DNA from: JAKANT01 sp035502095
GTDB taxonomy: Bacteria; Pseudomonadota; Gammaproteobacteria; Burkholderiales; Burkholderiaceae_F
NCBI GenBank assembly: GCA_035502095.1
Contig: DATJUX010000010.1
Coordinates: 1 to 64,000 of the forward strand
Direction of reading: 5' to 3'
DNA: 64,000 nucleotides
In this document: in pieces, positions 8,135 to 16,463 of the stretch
How the letters are laid out: each line of letters starts with the position of its first letter
Position numbering within the stretch: the first letter of the stretch is position 1
Position numbers and translations under genes: made by a program
Notes under the pieces: model-generated
What the model was told of the DNA's origin: nothing
Seen by the model: only the letters and a program-made list of their open reading frames with translations
Database searches by the model: none

Positions 8135-10701
8135 CCGCGGCTGCGATGCGCTGGTTGTTCGCACATGTCGTCGGCGGCTTCATTCGCCTGCATCCACTGC
8201 GCGCAACGGTGGCGGTGATCGCGATCGCGCTCGGCGTCACGCTGGGGTACGCGGTGCACCTCATCAATTCGTCCGCGCTCGCCGAGTTCGAAGCCGCGGT
8301 GCGTCAGGTCACCGGCCAGGCCGACGCGGCGGTGATCGGACCGCGCGACGGGTTCGACGATGCGGTGTTCGACCAGTTCGCCACCGACCCGGCGGTGGAC
8401 CTCGCGAGTCCCATGCTCGAAGTCGAGACGGCTCTGGTCGTGCCGGCGCGCCTGCGCGGACGGACCCTGACGGTGCTGGGAATCGATCTGTTCACCGCGG
8501 CCCGGCTGGCTCCGCAGCTCGTCGGGCGCGGCATTGCTTCGGCGAAAGAGGGCGACCGGCGATTCGTGCCGCTCGACGACGGCTTGTTCCTTTCGCCGGC
8601 GGCGCTGCAGGCGCTGCAACTCGCTCCCGGCGACGAGATCGGGGTTCAGGTCGGCGGCCGCGTGCAGCGCCTGCGCATCGCCGGCGATCTTCCTTCCGCG
8701 CGTGCGGGTCAAAGGCTGGCGACCATGGACCTCGGATTTGCGCAGTGGCGCTTCGATCGGCTCGGCAAACTCACGCGCATCGATCTGCAGCTGGCGGCCG
8801 GTGCGCGCATCGAACAACTCGCGGCGCGTCACCGGTTGCCAGCGGGCGTTTACCTCGAGGGCGCGAGCCAGGCCGAAACACGTGCCTCCAACCTTTCGCG
8901 CGCGTATCGCATCAATCTGAGCGCGCTCGCGCTGGTTGCGCTCTTCACCGGAAGCTTCCTGGTCTACTCGCTGCAGTCGCAAGGCGTCGTCGCGCGCGCA
9001 AGCCAGCTCGCGTTTCTGCGCGTGATCGGCGTGACGCGGGCCGAAACGGCACGCCTGCTGGTCGCGGAAGCGGTCGGCCTCGGCGTCATCGGCTCCGCGA
9101 TGGGCATAGCGGCCGGTATGGCGACTGCCGCGCTTGCATTGCGCTGGCTCGGCGGCGATCTCGGCGGCGGCTACTTCGCGGGCGTACAGCCCGCGCTGGT
9201 CGTCGATGCGGGCCAGGCGGTCGGATTCTTCCTGCTCGGCGTTGCCGCCGCAGGCGTGGGCGGCTGGCTTCCCGCACGCGCGATCGCGATGGCGGACCCG
9301 GCGCCGATGCTCAAGGCAGCGATCGGCATCGAACGGGCGCGCCGCTCGCGCCCCTGGTTCGTGCTTGGCTTGATCGCTCTTGCCGGCATCCTGCTCACGC
9401 TGCCGGCGGCAGGCGGCGTGCCGATCGCGGCCTACCTGGCCATCGCCGCCCTGCTCGTTGCGGCCATTGCGCTCAAGCCATACGTGGCACCGTGGTTGCT
9501 GATCCCGCTCGCAAGATGGTCCGAGCGCCAGCGCCGGCCGAAGCCCGCGGTCTGGCTTGCGCTCCAGCGTCTCGGCGCGATGCCGCGCTTCGCGGCGATC
9601 GGTGCCGCCGGCATCGTCGCGTCCTTCGCGCTCATGGTCGCGATGGCGACCATGGTGACGAGCTTTCGCACCTCGGTGGATGCGTGGCTCGCGCGCGTCC
9701 TGCCTGCCGACGTCTATGCCCGCGCCGGACCGACGAGCAGCGTCAGCGGCAACACCACGGCATCCTTTTCGGAGGCGGATCAACGCCGCATCCTCGACGA
9801 TTCGCAGGTGACCCGCGCCGAGTTTTCGCGCCATCTCAAGCTGGTCCTCGATCCCGCTCGCGCGCCGGTGACGCTGCTGGCACGCGCAGTCGATCGCCTG
9901 CAGCCCGGCAGGACACTTCCACTCACCGGCGAGAGCCGCCCCTGGCAACCATCGATGCCGCCGCCCGCGTGGGTTTCCGAGGCGATCGTCGATGTCTACG
10001 GTGCGCGCGTGGGAGGCGAATTCGTCCTGCCGCTCGGTGGCCGGGACCGGCGTTTCTTCGTCGTCGGTGTCTGGCGCGACTACGCACGCCAGGGCGGCAG
10101 CGTGGTCATCGACATCGACGACTACCAGCGACTCACTGGCGACCTGCAACTCACCGACGTCGCCCTGTGGCTCGCCGCCGGAGCCAACGCCACGCGTGTC
10201 GTCGAAGCGCTGCGCTCGTCACTGCAGGCCGGCACCGCCGAATTCGCCGCGACGGGCGAATTGCGCGCCGCCAGCCTGCGGATCTTCGATCGCAGCTTCG
10301 CCGTAACGTACCTGCTCGAAATCGCCGCGATCGCGATCGGCCTGACGGGGATCGCTGCCACGTTTGCGGCGCAGGCAATCTCGCGCCGGCGCGAGTTCGG
10401 CATGCTGCGGCACCTTGGCGTAACGCGCGGCGAGATCCTGCAGCTGCTGGCCCTCGAGGGCCTGCTCGTCACCGGGCTGGCGCTCGCGCTCGGACTCGCG
10501 TCGGGAGTCGCGGTCGCTTGGATCCTGGTCGATATCGTCAACCCGCAGTCGTTTCATTGGACCATGGACCTGCTCCTGCCCTGGACACAGATCGCCGCGC
10601 TGACCGTCGCGTTGCTGGCTGCTGCCGGTGCGACCGCCGTGATCGCGGGTCGCCGCGCAGTGGCGCACGACGCAGTGCTCGCGGTGCGGGAGGACTGGTG
10701 A
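8131..10701 (+). CDS. ABC transporter permease with two FtsX domains
   Basis: This large inner-membrane permease of about 856 aa has an N-terminal span (about residues 15-35), a large periplasmic region, and two groups of three or four spans. The groups lie near residues 250-420 and at the C-terminus from about 720, each with the FtsX-type segment RxxFGMLRHLGVTRGEI or its equivalent. A pair of extra spans (about 415-465) sits in the middle, as in YbbP/AttFG-like fused permeases. The start is GTG 8131, overlapping the ATPase stop, or ATG 8146; neither has a clear Shine-Dalgarno. It ends in a GTGA overlap with the lipocalin gene, so translation is probably coupled. Confidence 0.9.
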   Translation: MTAAAMRWLFAHVVGGFIRLHPLRATVAVIAIALGVTLGYAVHLINSSALAEFEAAVRQVTGQADAAVIGPRDGFDDAVFDQFATDPAVDLASPMLEVETALVVPARLRGRTLTVLGIDLFTAARLAPQLVGRGIASAKEGDRRFVPLDDGLFLSPAALQALQLAPGDEIGVQVGGRVQRLRIAGDLPSARAGQRLATMDLGFAQWRFDRLGKLTRIDLQLAAGARIEQLAARHRLPAGVYLEGASQAETRASNLSRAYRINLSALALVALFTGSFLVYSLQSQGVVARASQLAFLRVIGVTRAETARLLVAEAVGLGVIGSAMGIAAGMATAALALRWLGGDLGGGYFAGVQPALVVDAGQAVGFFLLGVAAAGVGGWLPARAIAMADPAPMLKAAIGIERARRSRPWFVLGLIALAGILLTLPAAGGVPIAAYLAIAALLVAAIALKPYVAPWLLIPLARWSERQRRPKPAVWLALQRLGAMPRFAAIGAAGIVASFALMVAMATMVTSFRTSVDAWLARVLPADVYARAGPTSSVSGNTTASFSEADQRRILDDSQVTRAEFSRHLKLVLDPARAPVTLLARAVDRLQPGRTLPLTGESRPWQPSMPPPAWVSEAIVDVYGARVGGEFVLPLGGRDRRFFVVGVWRDYARQGGSVVIDIDDYQRLTGDLQLTDVALWLAAGANATRVVEALRSSLQAGTAEFAATGELRAASLRIFDRSFAVTYLLEIAAIAIGLTGIAATFAAQAISRRREFGMLRHLGVTRGEILQLLALEGLLVTGLALALGLASGVAVAWILVDIVNPQSFHWTMDLLLPWTQIAALTVALLAAAGATAVIAGRRAVAHDAVLAVREDW

Positions 10702-11789
10702 CGCCACGGCTTGCGCGGCGGACGCTGCTCTTGGCCTTCGCCTCGGCGCCGTTCGGCCGATCCGGCGGCGCGGCCGTCGTGTTCCCGCGCGTCGTGCCCG
10801 CGACGCTCGCTTTCCCGCGCGATCACGGCGCACACCCCGAGTTTCGCGTCGAATGGTGGTATCTCACCGCCGTGCTCGAAGGCGTCGATGGCGGCACGGC
10901 GCTCGGCATCCAGGTGACGTTCTTCCGCGTCCGCACGCAGATCGATGCCGCCAACCCGAGCCGCTTCGCTGCCCATCAATTGCTGTTTGGTCACGCCGCG
11001 CTCGCCGATGCGGGCCGCGCAAGCCTGCTGGTCGACCAGCAGATCGCGCGCCTGGGCTCCGGCGCCGTGCGCGTCGCGACGCACGATACGGACATCGCAC
11101 TCAACCGCTGGCGCTTCGCGCGGCGCGACGACGGCCGTTTCGAGTGCGAAGTCGCCGCACGCGGATTTCGGCTTCGTTTCGTCGCCACGCCATCGCAACC
11201 CGTACTCCTGCAAGGTGGCCATGGATTCTTTCCCAAGGAGACACAAGGCGCCTACGCGAGCTACTACTACTCCGTCCCGCAACTCCGCCTGGAGGCCGAG
11301 ATCCTCCGCGACGACCGCAAGCTGGTGACACGCGGCATAGGCTGGCTCGACCACGAGTGGGCAAGCACGCTGCTCGAGCCGGCGGCAACGGGCTGGGACT
11401 GGATCGGCATGAATCTCGACGATGGCGCTGCGCTCACCGCATTCCAGACGCGCCGCAAGGGTGATGACGCGGTCCTGTTCGCGTACGCGTCGATGCGGGC
11501 CGCCGGCGAGGTGCAGCCGCGGCTCTTCGCGCAGGATCAAGTGCGCTTCGAGCCGCTGGCGCACTGGGAATCGCCGCGCACGCGGGCGCGCTATCCGGTG
11601 GCGCAGCGGATCGCCGTCGGCGGCCGCGTCTTCGAGACCCGACCGCTCTTCGCCGATCAGGAACTCGACGCACGGCCGACCGGCTCGGCGATCTACTGGG
11701 AAGGCGCGAGCACGCTCAGTGAAAATGGCACGCGCGTCGGCCGGGGTTATCTTGAGCTGACCGGCTACGCAGGTCCGCTCACGCTCTGA
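10698..11789 (+). CDS. CrtC/AttH-type lipocalin-like secreted protein
   Basis: The 363-aa protein starts with a basic, hydrophobic signal-like stretch (RRTLLLAFASAPFG) and continues with the family's opening FPRDHGAHPEFRVEWWYLT. It also carries GWDWIGMNLDDG and WLDHEWAS, hallmarks of the carotenoid 1,2-hydratase CrtC / AttH (lipocalin-like) family. Most family members beside an ABC exporter are not carotenoid enzymes, and no carotenoid genes are present here, so a hydratase role is not assumed. The GTG start at 10698 overlaps the permease stop and has GGGAGG 7 bp upstream. The frame continues far upstream, but only as a shadow of the permease gene. Confidence 0.88.
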   Translation: MTPRLARRTLLLAFASAPFGRSGGAAVVFPRVVPATLAFPRDHGAHPEFRVEWWYLTAVLEGVDGGTALGIQVTFFRVRTQIDAANPSRFAAHQLLFGHAALADAGRASLLVDQQIARLGSGAVRVATHDTDIALNRWRFARRDDGRFECEVAARGFRLRFVATPSQPVLLQGGHGFFPKETQGAYASYYYSVPQLRLEAEILRDDRKLVTRGIGWLDHEWASTLLEPAATGWDWIGMNLDDGAALTAFQTRRKGDDAVLFAYASMRAAGEVQPRLFAQDQVRFEPLAHWESPRTRARYPVAQRIAVGGRVFETRPLFADQELDARPTGSAIYWEGASTLSENGTRVGRGYLELTGYAGPLTL

Positions 11790-11878
11790 CCTGTGAACGG
11801 TCCCGGCCGCATGCCCCCTGCGTCAGCACAGGCGTTCGAGCGCCGGGCGAGCTAATGTCGCCACGGGAGGATCGATCC

Positions 11879-13486
11879 ATGCCCGATGCCGACGCGGACG
11901 CGACGTGGTTCAAGGCGATCGACATCGCGCGGTTGCGTGAACGCGGTCGCGCCGTCGTCAGGATCGACGGCAAGCAATTGGCCCTGTTCGCGGTTCTGGA
12001 AAGCGTCTTTGCCTGCAACAACCGCTGTCCGCACGAAGGCTATCCGCTCGTCGAGGGCCACCTCGCCTGCTTCGCCGACGACCCCTGCGTGCTGACCTGC
12101 AACTGGCACAACTGGAAGTTCGAGCTCGACAGCGGGCGCAACATCTATGGGGGCGACGCATTGCGCGTGTACCCGGTCCGCATCGCCGACGGCGCCGTGT
12201 GGGTCGACGTCGCCGACGCACCGGGCGAGCGACGCATCCGCGACGCCTACGAGAGCCTGCGTGCCGCGATGGACGAAAACCAGTATGACCGCCTCGCGCG
12301 CGATCTGGCGCGACTCGGGAAGGCAGGTGCGGATCCGCGCGACGCCGTTGCGCGTGCCATCGTGTGGTCGCATCGCCGCCTGCGTGAGGGAATGACACAC
12401 GCCTACGCGGCAGCGAACGGCTGGTTGCGACTGCACGATGACACGGGCGATCCCGCCGAACGCCTCGCCTGCCTGGCGGAGGCGGTGGGTCACATCGCCT
12501 ACGACACGCTGCGTGAATCCGATTGGCCCTATGGCGAGGACGAACAGCCATGGGACGAAACGCGATTCGCCGCGGCGGTGGAAGCGCAGGACGAAGCCGC
12601 CGCCCTTGCCCGTCTGCGCGGTGCGCTCGCCGCCGGCGCCGGTTTTGCCACCCTCGAGCCCACGCTCGCGCGCGCGGCGCTCGCCCACTACAACGACTTC
12701 GGTCATGCGTTGATCTACCTGCGCGCGTGCGGCGATCTCATCGAACGCTTCGGCGCCGAGGTCCGGGCGCCGCTCCTGCTCGCCTATGTGCGATCGCTCG
12801 TGCGCGCGACGCGCGAAGATCTGCTGCCCGAATTCCGCAGCTACGCCGCGGCGCTCGCCACCTGGGCCACCGCGGCGCCGCTTCGGCACGGGGCGCCGGA
12901 CCTGCAGACCTGGGTCGGCAGATCGATCGACGAGTCGCTCGAAGCGACCCTGGCTGCCCGCGGCGCAGCGCCGATCGAACTTTTTCACGCCCTGCTCGGG
13001 GCGGCATCGCTGCACCTGCTGCGCTTCGATCCGGCGCACGAGTTGCGCAGTGATGGACCGGTCGCGGGCAATATCGGCTGGCTCGACTTCACGCATGCCA
13101 TCACGTTCGCCAACGCCGTCCGCGTAACCTGCTCCCGGCTACCCGACTTGTGGCCGGCAGCATTGCTGCAGATGGCCTTGTTCGTCGGCAGGAACACGCC
13201 CTACCTGGGCGCCGAGGACGTCGGCTGGCGTGTCGATGACGTTGCCGTGCTTGAGACGACCTGCCGCGAGCGCGTGCTCGATCACGGCGTGGGCCTCTAC
13301 ATCCATTCGGCGCACCTGCTGAAAACCTGGCTCGCTGCACGGGACGAGCTCGCTGCCGCGCCACCCGCTGGTGTCGCGGGCGCGGTCGCTGCGGCGGTCA
13401 ACCGCTACCTGCATGCCCGCGTGCGCCAGAAACGCACCGTGCGCACCGCGCGACAGGCGCTCGACTTCGTCGCGCGCGAAGACTGA
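11879..13486 (+). CDS. Rieske [2Fe-2S] domain protein with a long helical C-terminal region
   Basis: Residues 1-110 form a Rieske ferredoxin-like domain: C50-P-H52 and C74-N-W-H77 supply the Cys2His2 cluster ligands. The remaining 425 residues are Ala/Arg/Leu-rich and helical, and carry no motif I can name. Conserved-looking His residues include HYNDFGH, LIYLRACGD, FTHAITFAN and GVGLYIHSAHLL. It is not a ring-hydroxylating oxygenase alpha subunit in any obvious way. ATG 11879 has GGGAGG 8 bp upstream and is preferred to ATG 11855. The cysteine hydrolase gene follows 85 bp later on the same strand. A redox function is likely; its substrate is unknown. Confidence 0.85.
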   Translation: MPDADADATWFKAIDIARLRERGRAVVRIDGKQLALFAVLESVFACNNRCPHEGYPLVEGHLACFADDPCVLTCNWHNWKFELDSGRNIYGGDALRVYPVRIADGAVWVDVADAPGERRIRDAYESLRAAMDENQYDRLARDLARLGKAGADPRDAVARAIVWSHRRLREGMTHAYAAANGWLRLHDDTGDPAERLACLAEAVGHIAYDTLRESDWPYGEDEQPWDETRFAAAVEAQDEAAALARLRGALAAGAGFATLEPTLARAALAHYNDFGHALIYLRACGDLIERFGAEVRAPLLLAYVRSLVRATREDLLPEFRSYAAALATWATAAPLRHGAPDLQTWVGRSIDESLEATLAARGAAPIELFHALLGAASLHLLRFDPAHELRSDGPVAGNIGWLDFTHAITFANAVRVTCSRLPDLWPAALLQMALFVGRNTPYLGAEDVGWRVDDVAVLETTCRERVLDHGVGLYIHSAHLLKTWLAARDELAAAPPAGVAGAVAAAVNRYLHARVRQKRTVRTARQALDFVARED

Positions 13487-13571
13487 AGGCGCTCGCGCAA
13501 ACGACTCGCTGAACAGGTGCGGGGCTCGTATGATCGCTGCGGTCCCCGACTTTCCACGAACGAGGTGCGCG

Positions 13572-14243
13572 ATGGCGAAAAAGGCGATACAGGCGGAACC
13601 GTACGAGTTCGAATTCGATCCCTCCAGCACCGCGCTCGTCATCATCGACATGCAGCGCGACTTCGTCGAGCCCGGGGGCTTCGGCGAGGCGCTCGGCAAC
13701 GATGTATCGCCGCTGCAGGCCGTGATCGCACCCTGCAAGCGCGTGCTCGAGGCGGCGCGCCGCAAGGGGATGCTCGTGATCCACACGCGCGAAGGCCACA
13801 GCCCCGATCTCGCGGACTGCCCGCCGACCAAGATCACACGCGGTCGCGGCGCCAAGCGCATCGGCGATCCCGGGCCGATGGGCCGCATCCTGGTGCGGGG
13901 CGAACGCGGCCACGATATCGTCCCGGAGCTCTATCCGAAGGCCGGCGAGGTGTTGCTCGACAAGCCCGGCAAGGGCGCCTTCTGCGCCACCGACCTCGAT
14001 CTCATTCTGCACAACCGCGGCATCAAGTCGCTGATCGTGTGCGGCGTGACGACCGAGGTGTGCGTCAACACGACGGTGCGTGAAGCCAATGATCGCGGCT
14101 ATGAATGCGTCGTACTGTCGGACTGTGTCGGTTCCTACTTCCCCGAGTTCCAGCGCGTCGCCCTCGAGATGATCAAGGCGCAGGGCGGCATCTTCGGCTG
14201 GGTGTCGGATTCGCGGCGGGCGCTGGCGGCACTCGAAAGCTGA
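13572..14243 (+). CDS. Isochorismatase-family cysteine hydrolase, biuret amidohydrolase-like
   Basis: The 223-aa protein has the isochorismatase-fold catalytic triad: D26 (IIDMQRDF), a Lys in DKPGKGAF (131/134) and nucleophile C164 in GVTTEVCVNTTVREAND. The substrate-loop text (EGHSPDLADCPP, VRGERGHDIVPEL) is close to what I recall of biuret amidohydrolase BiuH and ureide hydrolases rather than nicotinamidase or RutB. It faces, tail to tail, an operon with an allophanate-hydrolase-like domain, carbamate kinase and FdrA-type genes. That supports a role on a carbamoylated nitrogen compound. Substrate assignment (biuret, triuret, oxamate-type) is inference. Confidence 0.85.
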   Translation: MAKKAIQAEPYEFEFDPSSTALVIIDMQRDFVEPGGFGEALGNDVSPLQAVIAPCKRVLEAARRKGMLVIHTREGHSPDLADCPPTKITRGRGAKRIGDPGPMGRILVRGERGHDIVPELYPKAGEVLLDKPGKGAFCATDLDLILHNRGIKSLIVCGVTTEVCVNTTVREANDRGYECVVLSDCVGSYFPEFQRVALEMIKAQGGIFGWVSDSRRALAALES

Positions 14244-14261
14244 CGCGCCGCGTCGCGCCAG

Positions 14262-14316
14262 TCATTGCGACCCGAAGGGGAGGAATCCCGGCCCTTCGTT
14301 GGGCGAGGTCCTCCCC
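14262..14316. repeat. Palindromic intergenic element between convergent genes
   Basis: The stretch begins CATTGCGACCCGAAGGGGAGG, a pattern resembling dispersed short palindromic repeats of other bacterial genomes. It folds as GGGGAGGA (14277-14284) with TCCTCCCC (14309-14316) and an inner GCCC/GGGC pair. It lies between two convergent stops and could also act as a bidirectional terminator, although no T tract follows. Confidence 0.45.
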
Positions 14317-14340
14317 GATGCTTTGGCTGACAGTTGCTAC

Positions 14341-15900
14341 TCAGCCAGCCGGCTGCGGTTGACTCTTCGAAAGCGCCAGGCAGACCACGCCGAACAGCAC
14401 ATAGCCGAAGGCCACCAGCGGCGACACGGCCCAACCGAGTTGCGAGCCGTGGATGAGACCGATGAAGGCAAGCACGGCGCCGACGAAGGCCCAGATCGCC
14501 GCGGTACGCAGCCGGTGATCGACGATGAACGCCGCGATCGCACCGAGTACCATGCCGGCGAGCACCGATCCGCCGCCGAGCGTTTCGAGCCCGTGGTAGA
14601 GCACGCCGGTCCCGGCGAGCTTGTCGAGGCCGACCTGGCCAACCGAGGTCCCGGCGGCCGCGAGGGCGCCATCGATCTGTGTCTTCGCCCATTCGGCGAT
14701 GTTCGGAATCAGCGCGAGCACCACGGCGGGCGCGTGATTCGCCGGCGAGGCCTGGAACGCTTGCGCGCCGATCACGAGGCCGATGTAAAGCAGGATCGGC
14801 AGGATGGCCACAAGCGGAATGACAGCGAGCAGGAGCGCGGTCAGGCCGAGGAAACAGACCACCGCGATCGCGATGCCGGTCGCCAGTGAATAACCGACGC
14901 GACCGCCGACCGCCTTCCACCCAGGGTGGCCGATGTAGACCGCGGGTGGGAACGGGCTGCCCATCATCGAGCCGATGAGCGCCCCCGCTCCGTCGGCAAG
15001 CAGCACCTTGCGCAGGTTGTATTCGTCGCCCGCGGCCGCCGCACTCTCGACATTGTTCATCGCTTCGGTGAAGTTGTAGATGCCGAGCGGAATCGCCGTC
15101 ACCAGCAAGGGCGCGATCTGCGACAGGCCGGTCCAGACGTCGGACGAAAACAACGGAATGCGCAGGCCGAACTGGGCGAAGGACGCACCGACTTCGGCCG
15201 GCTTGACATAGTCGCTCCAGCCGGCAAGCGCGACGACCCAGCCGATCAACGTGCCGATGATGACCGCGACCAAGCCGCCCGGGAGCCCGCCCGGCATGCG
15301 GATGTTCGCGGTCCAGGAGATCAGGACGATGGCGAAGCACACCAGGCCGATCCACGGCGTCTCCCACATCTGGAAAGCCGGACGCATCGAGATGAAGGCC
15401 ACCGAGATGCCGGCGAGCGTGCCAAGCATCGCCGCGCGGGGCGTGATCGAGCGGATCTTCGGGCCGACGAATGCGCCCAGGAGCACGATGATGCCGATGA
15501 TGAAGCACCACGCAAGTCCGGCCTGCCACGCGAGCACCGGATCCTTCGTCTTCAGGTACACGGGCAGCATGATGAGGAACACGACGATGAACATGTGCGG
15601 CACGCTCGGGCCGTACGGCATCGCCGTCACGTTGCTGCGTCCCTCGGCCTTGCCAAGTTGCCACGCAAGGTAGGCGTAGAACGCGTTGCCGAGCAGCAAC
15701 GCAATGCCCATCGCCGGCAGGATGCGGCCGAACACGGTGTCGGCCGGCAACTGCACCACGCCCAGGCACAAGCCCGTGAGCACGATGACGTTGAGCAGAA
15801 CGTTGGTGAACAGCCCGAAGAACCCGTTCCAGTCGCCCGACACCCACAGGCGCAGAGCGCCCGCCGACGCCGGACTGGCCGTACTTCCCGCAGTACTCAT
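14341..15900 (-). CDS. NCS2-family (AzgA-like) nucleobase/ureide permease
   Basis: The 519-aa integral membrane protein has about 12-14 hydrophobic spans from residue 27 on. It carries the NCS2 segments NVTAMPYGPSVP and YNFTEAMNNVESA, the latter being the conserved TM8-TM9 substrate region of COG2252 permeases. Relatives take up purines or pyrimidines with protons. It is the last gene of the minus-strand ureide operon and has a very good Shine-Dalgarno (AAGGAGGGG) before ATG 15900. The context suggests import of a ureide or cyclic precursor rather than a plain nucleobase, but the substrate cannot be read from the sequence. Confidence 0.88.
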   Translation of the reverse strand: MSTAGSTASPASAGALRLWVSGDWNGFFGLFTNVLLNVIVLTGLCLGVVQLPADTVFGRILPAMGIALLLGNAFYAYLAWQLGKAEGRSNVTAMPYGPSVPHMFIVVFLIMLPVYLKTKDPVLAWQAGLAWCFIIGIIVLLGAFVGPKIRSITPRAAMLGTLAGISVAFISMRPAFQMWETPWIGLVCFAIVLISWTANIRMPGGLPGGLVAVIIGTLIGWVVALAGWSDYVKPAEVGASFAQFGLRIPLFSSDVWTGLSQIAPLLVTAIPLGIYNFTEAMNNVESAAAAGDEYNLRKVLLADGAGALIGSMMGSPFPPAVYIGHPGWKAVGGRVGYSLATGIAIAVVCFLGLTALLLAVIPLVAILPILLYIGLVIGAQAFQASPANHAPAVVLALIPNIAEWAKTQIDGALAAAGTSVGQVGLDKLAGTGVLYHGLETLGGGSVLAGMVLGAIAAFIVDHRLRTAAIWAFVGAVLAFIGLIHGSQLGWAVSPLVAFGYVLFGVVCLALSKSQPQPAG

Positions 15901-16058
15901 TTCCCCTCCTTCATCTAGTTGGACTTCTGGTTTGAAGGACCCCCTGCCCGGCCTTCACCGGCGCAATTCGAGTATCGCCCGTGCGTGTGGCACCGGGATA
16001 GTGCACTTCGGGGTTTTTGGTACGCGACGCGCGTAGGCGCGACAGTGCCTGCGCCGGC

Positions 16059-16457
16059 TCAACGCATCGGCGCCGATTGGCGCGCCGCGATATACGCGCG
16101 CCATCCGCCAAGCGCGGTGATCTCGCGCTGGCCTTCACAAAGAAACGGCTCGCCCAGCACGCCGAGGACTTCGGAGCCGTCGGCGAGCAACACCTTGCCG
16201 ATGCACAGTCCGGGCGGCTCGTTGAGGAGAATGCGGGCGAGCCCGTCTGCGGGCACCTCCCACACTTCGAGCGCAACGCGCGCACCTGCCCCCGGCGTGC
16301 GCAGCATGGCCGGGTGACGATCGCCGATCGAGAAGGTCCGGTAGCAGGCCGCAGTGTGGTCCTCGCGCACGAACGTTGCACCAGCCGCGAGCATGTTCGG
16401 ATTCAGCTCGAGGCCGCGCATCAGTGTTCCGTTGACGGCAAGCAAGATCCTTTCCAT
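16059..16457 (-). CDS. Free-standing allophanate hydrolase C-terminal-domain protein
   Basis: The 132-aa protein matches the C-terminal, gamma-glutamylcyclotransferase-like domain of allophanate hydrolase. It starts with NGTLMRGLELNP, has EVWEVPADGLARIL and PPGLCIGKVLLADG, and ends in the signature FLCEGQREITALGGWRAYI. No amidase domain is attached or nearby. In full allophanate hydrolase this domain turns N-carboxycarbamate into ammonia and CO2, or assists decarboxylation. Alone it may process a carbamate-type product of the neighbouring enzymes; that is inference. It lies 6 bp after the carbamate kinase stop, in the same operon. Confidence 0.85.
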   Translation of the reverse strand: MERILLAVNGTLMRGLELNPNMLAAGATFVREDHTAACYRTFSIGDRHPAMLRTPGAGARVALEVWEVPADGLARILLNEPPGLCIGKVLLADGSEVLGVLGEPFLCEGQREITALGGWRAYIAARQSAPMR

Positions 16458-16463
16458 GGTGCT

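Noticed and set aside
7741..10149. Minus-strand open frame of 802 codons
   Set aside because: It lies fully antisense to the ABC ATPase and permease and reads as low-complexity His/Arg/Asp-rich sequence; long antisense frames are normal in such GC-rich DNA.
8094..10697. A continuous plus-strand frame of more than 860 codons leading into the CrtC-like gene
   Set aside because: It is Arg/Ala-rich shadow sequence of the FtsX permease in another frame; the real product starts at GTG 10698, where family sequence begins.
10698..11789. Carotenoid 1,2-hydratase function
   Set aside because: Only the fold is shared; there are no carotenoid genes nearby, and the ABC neighbours fit the AttH type.
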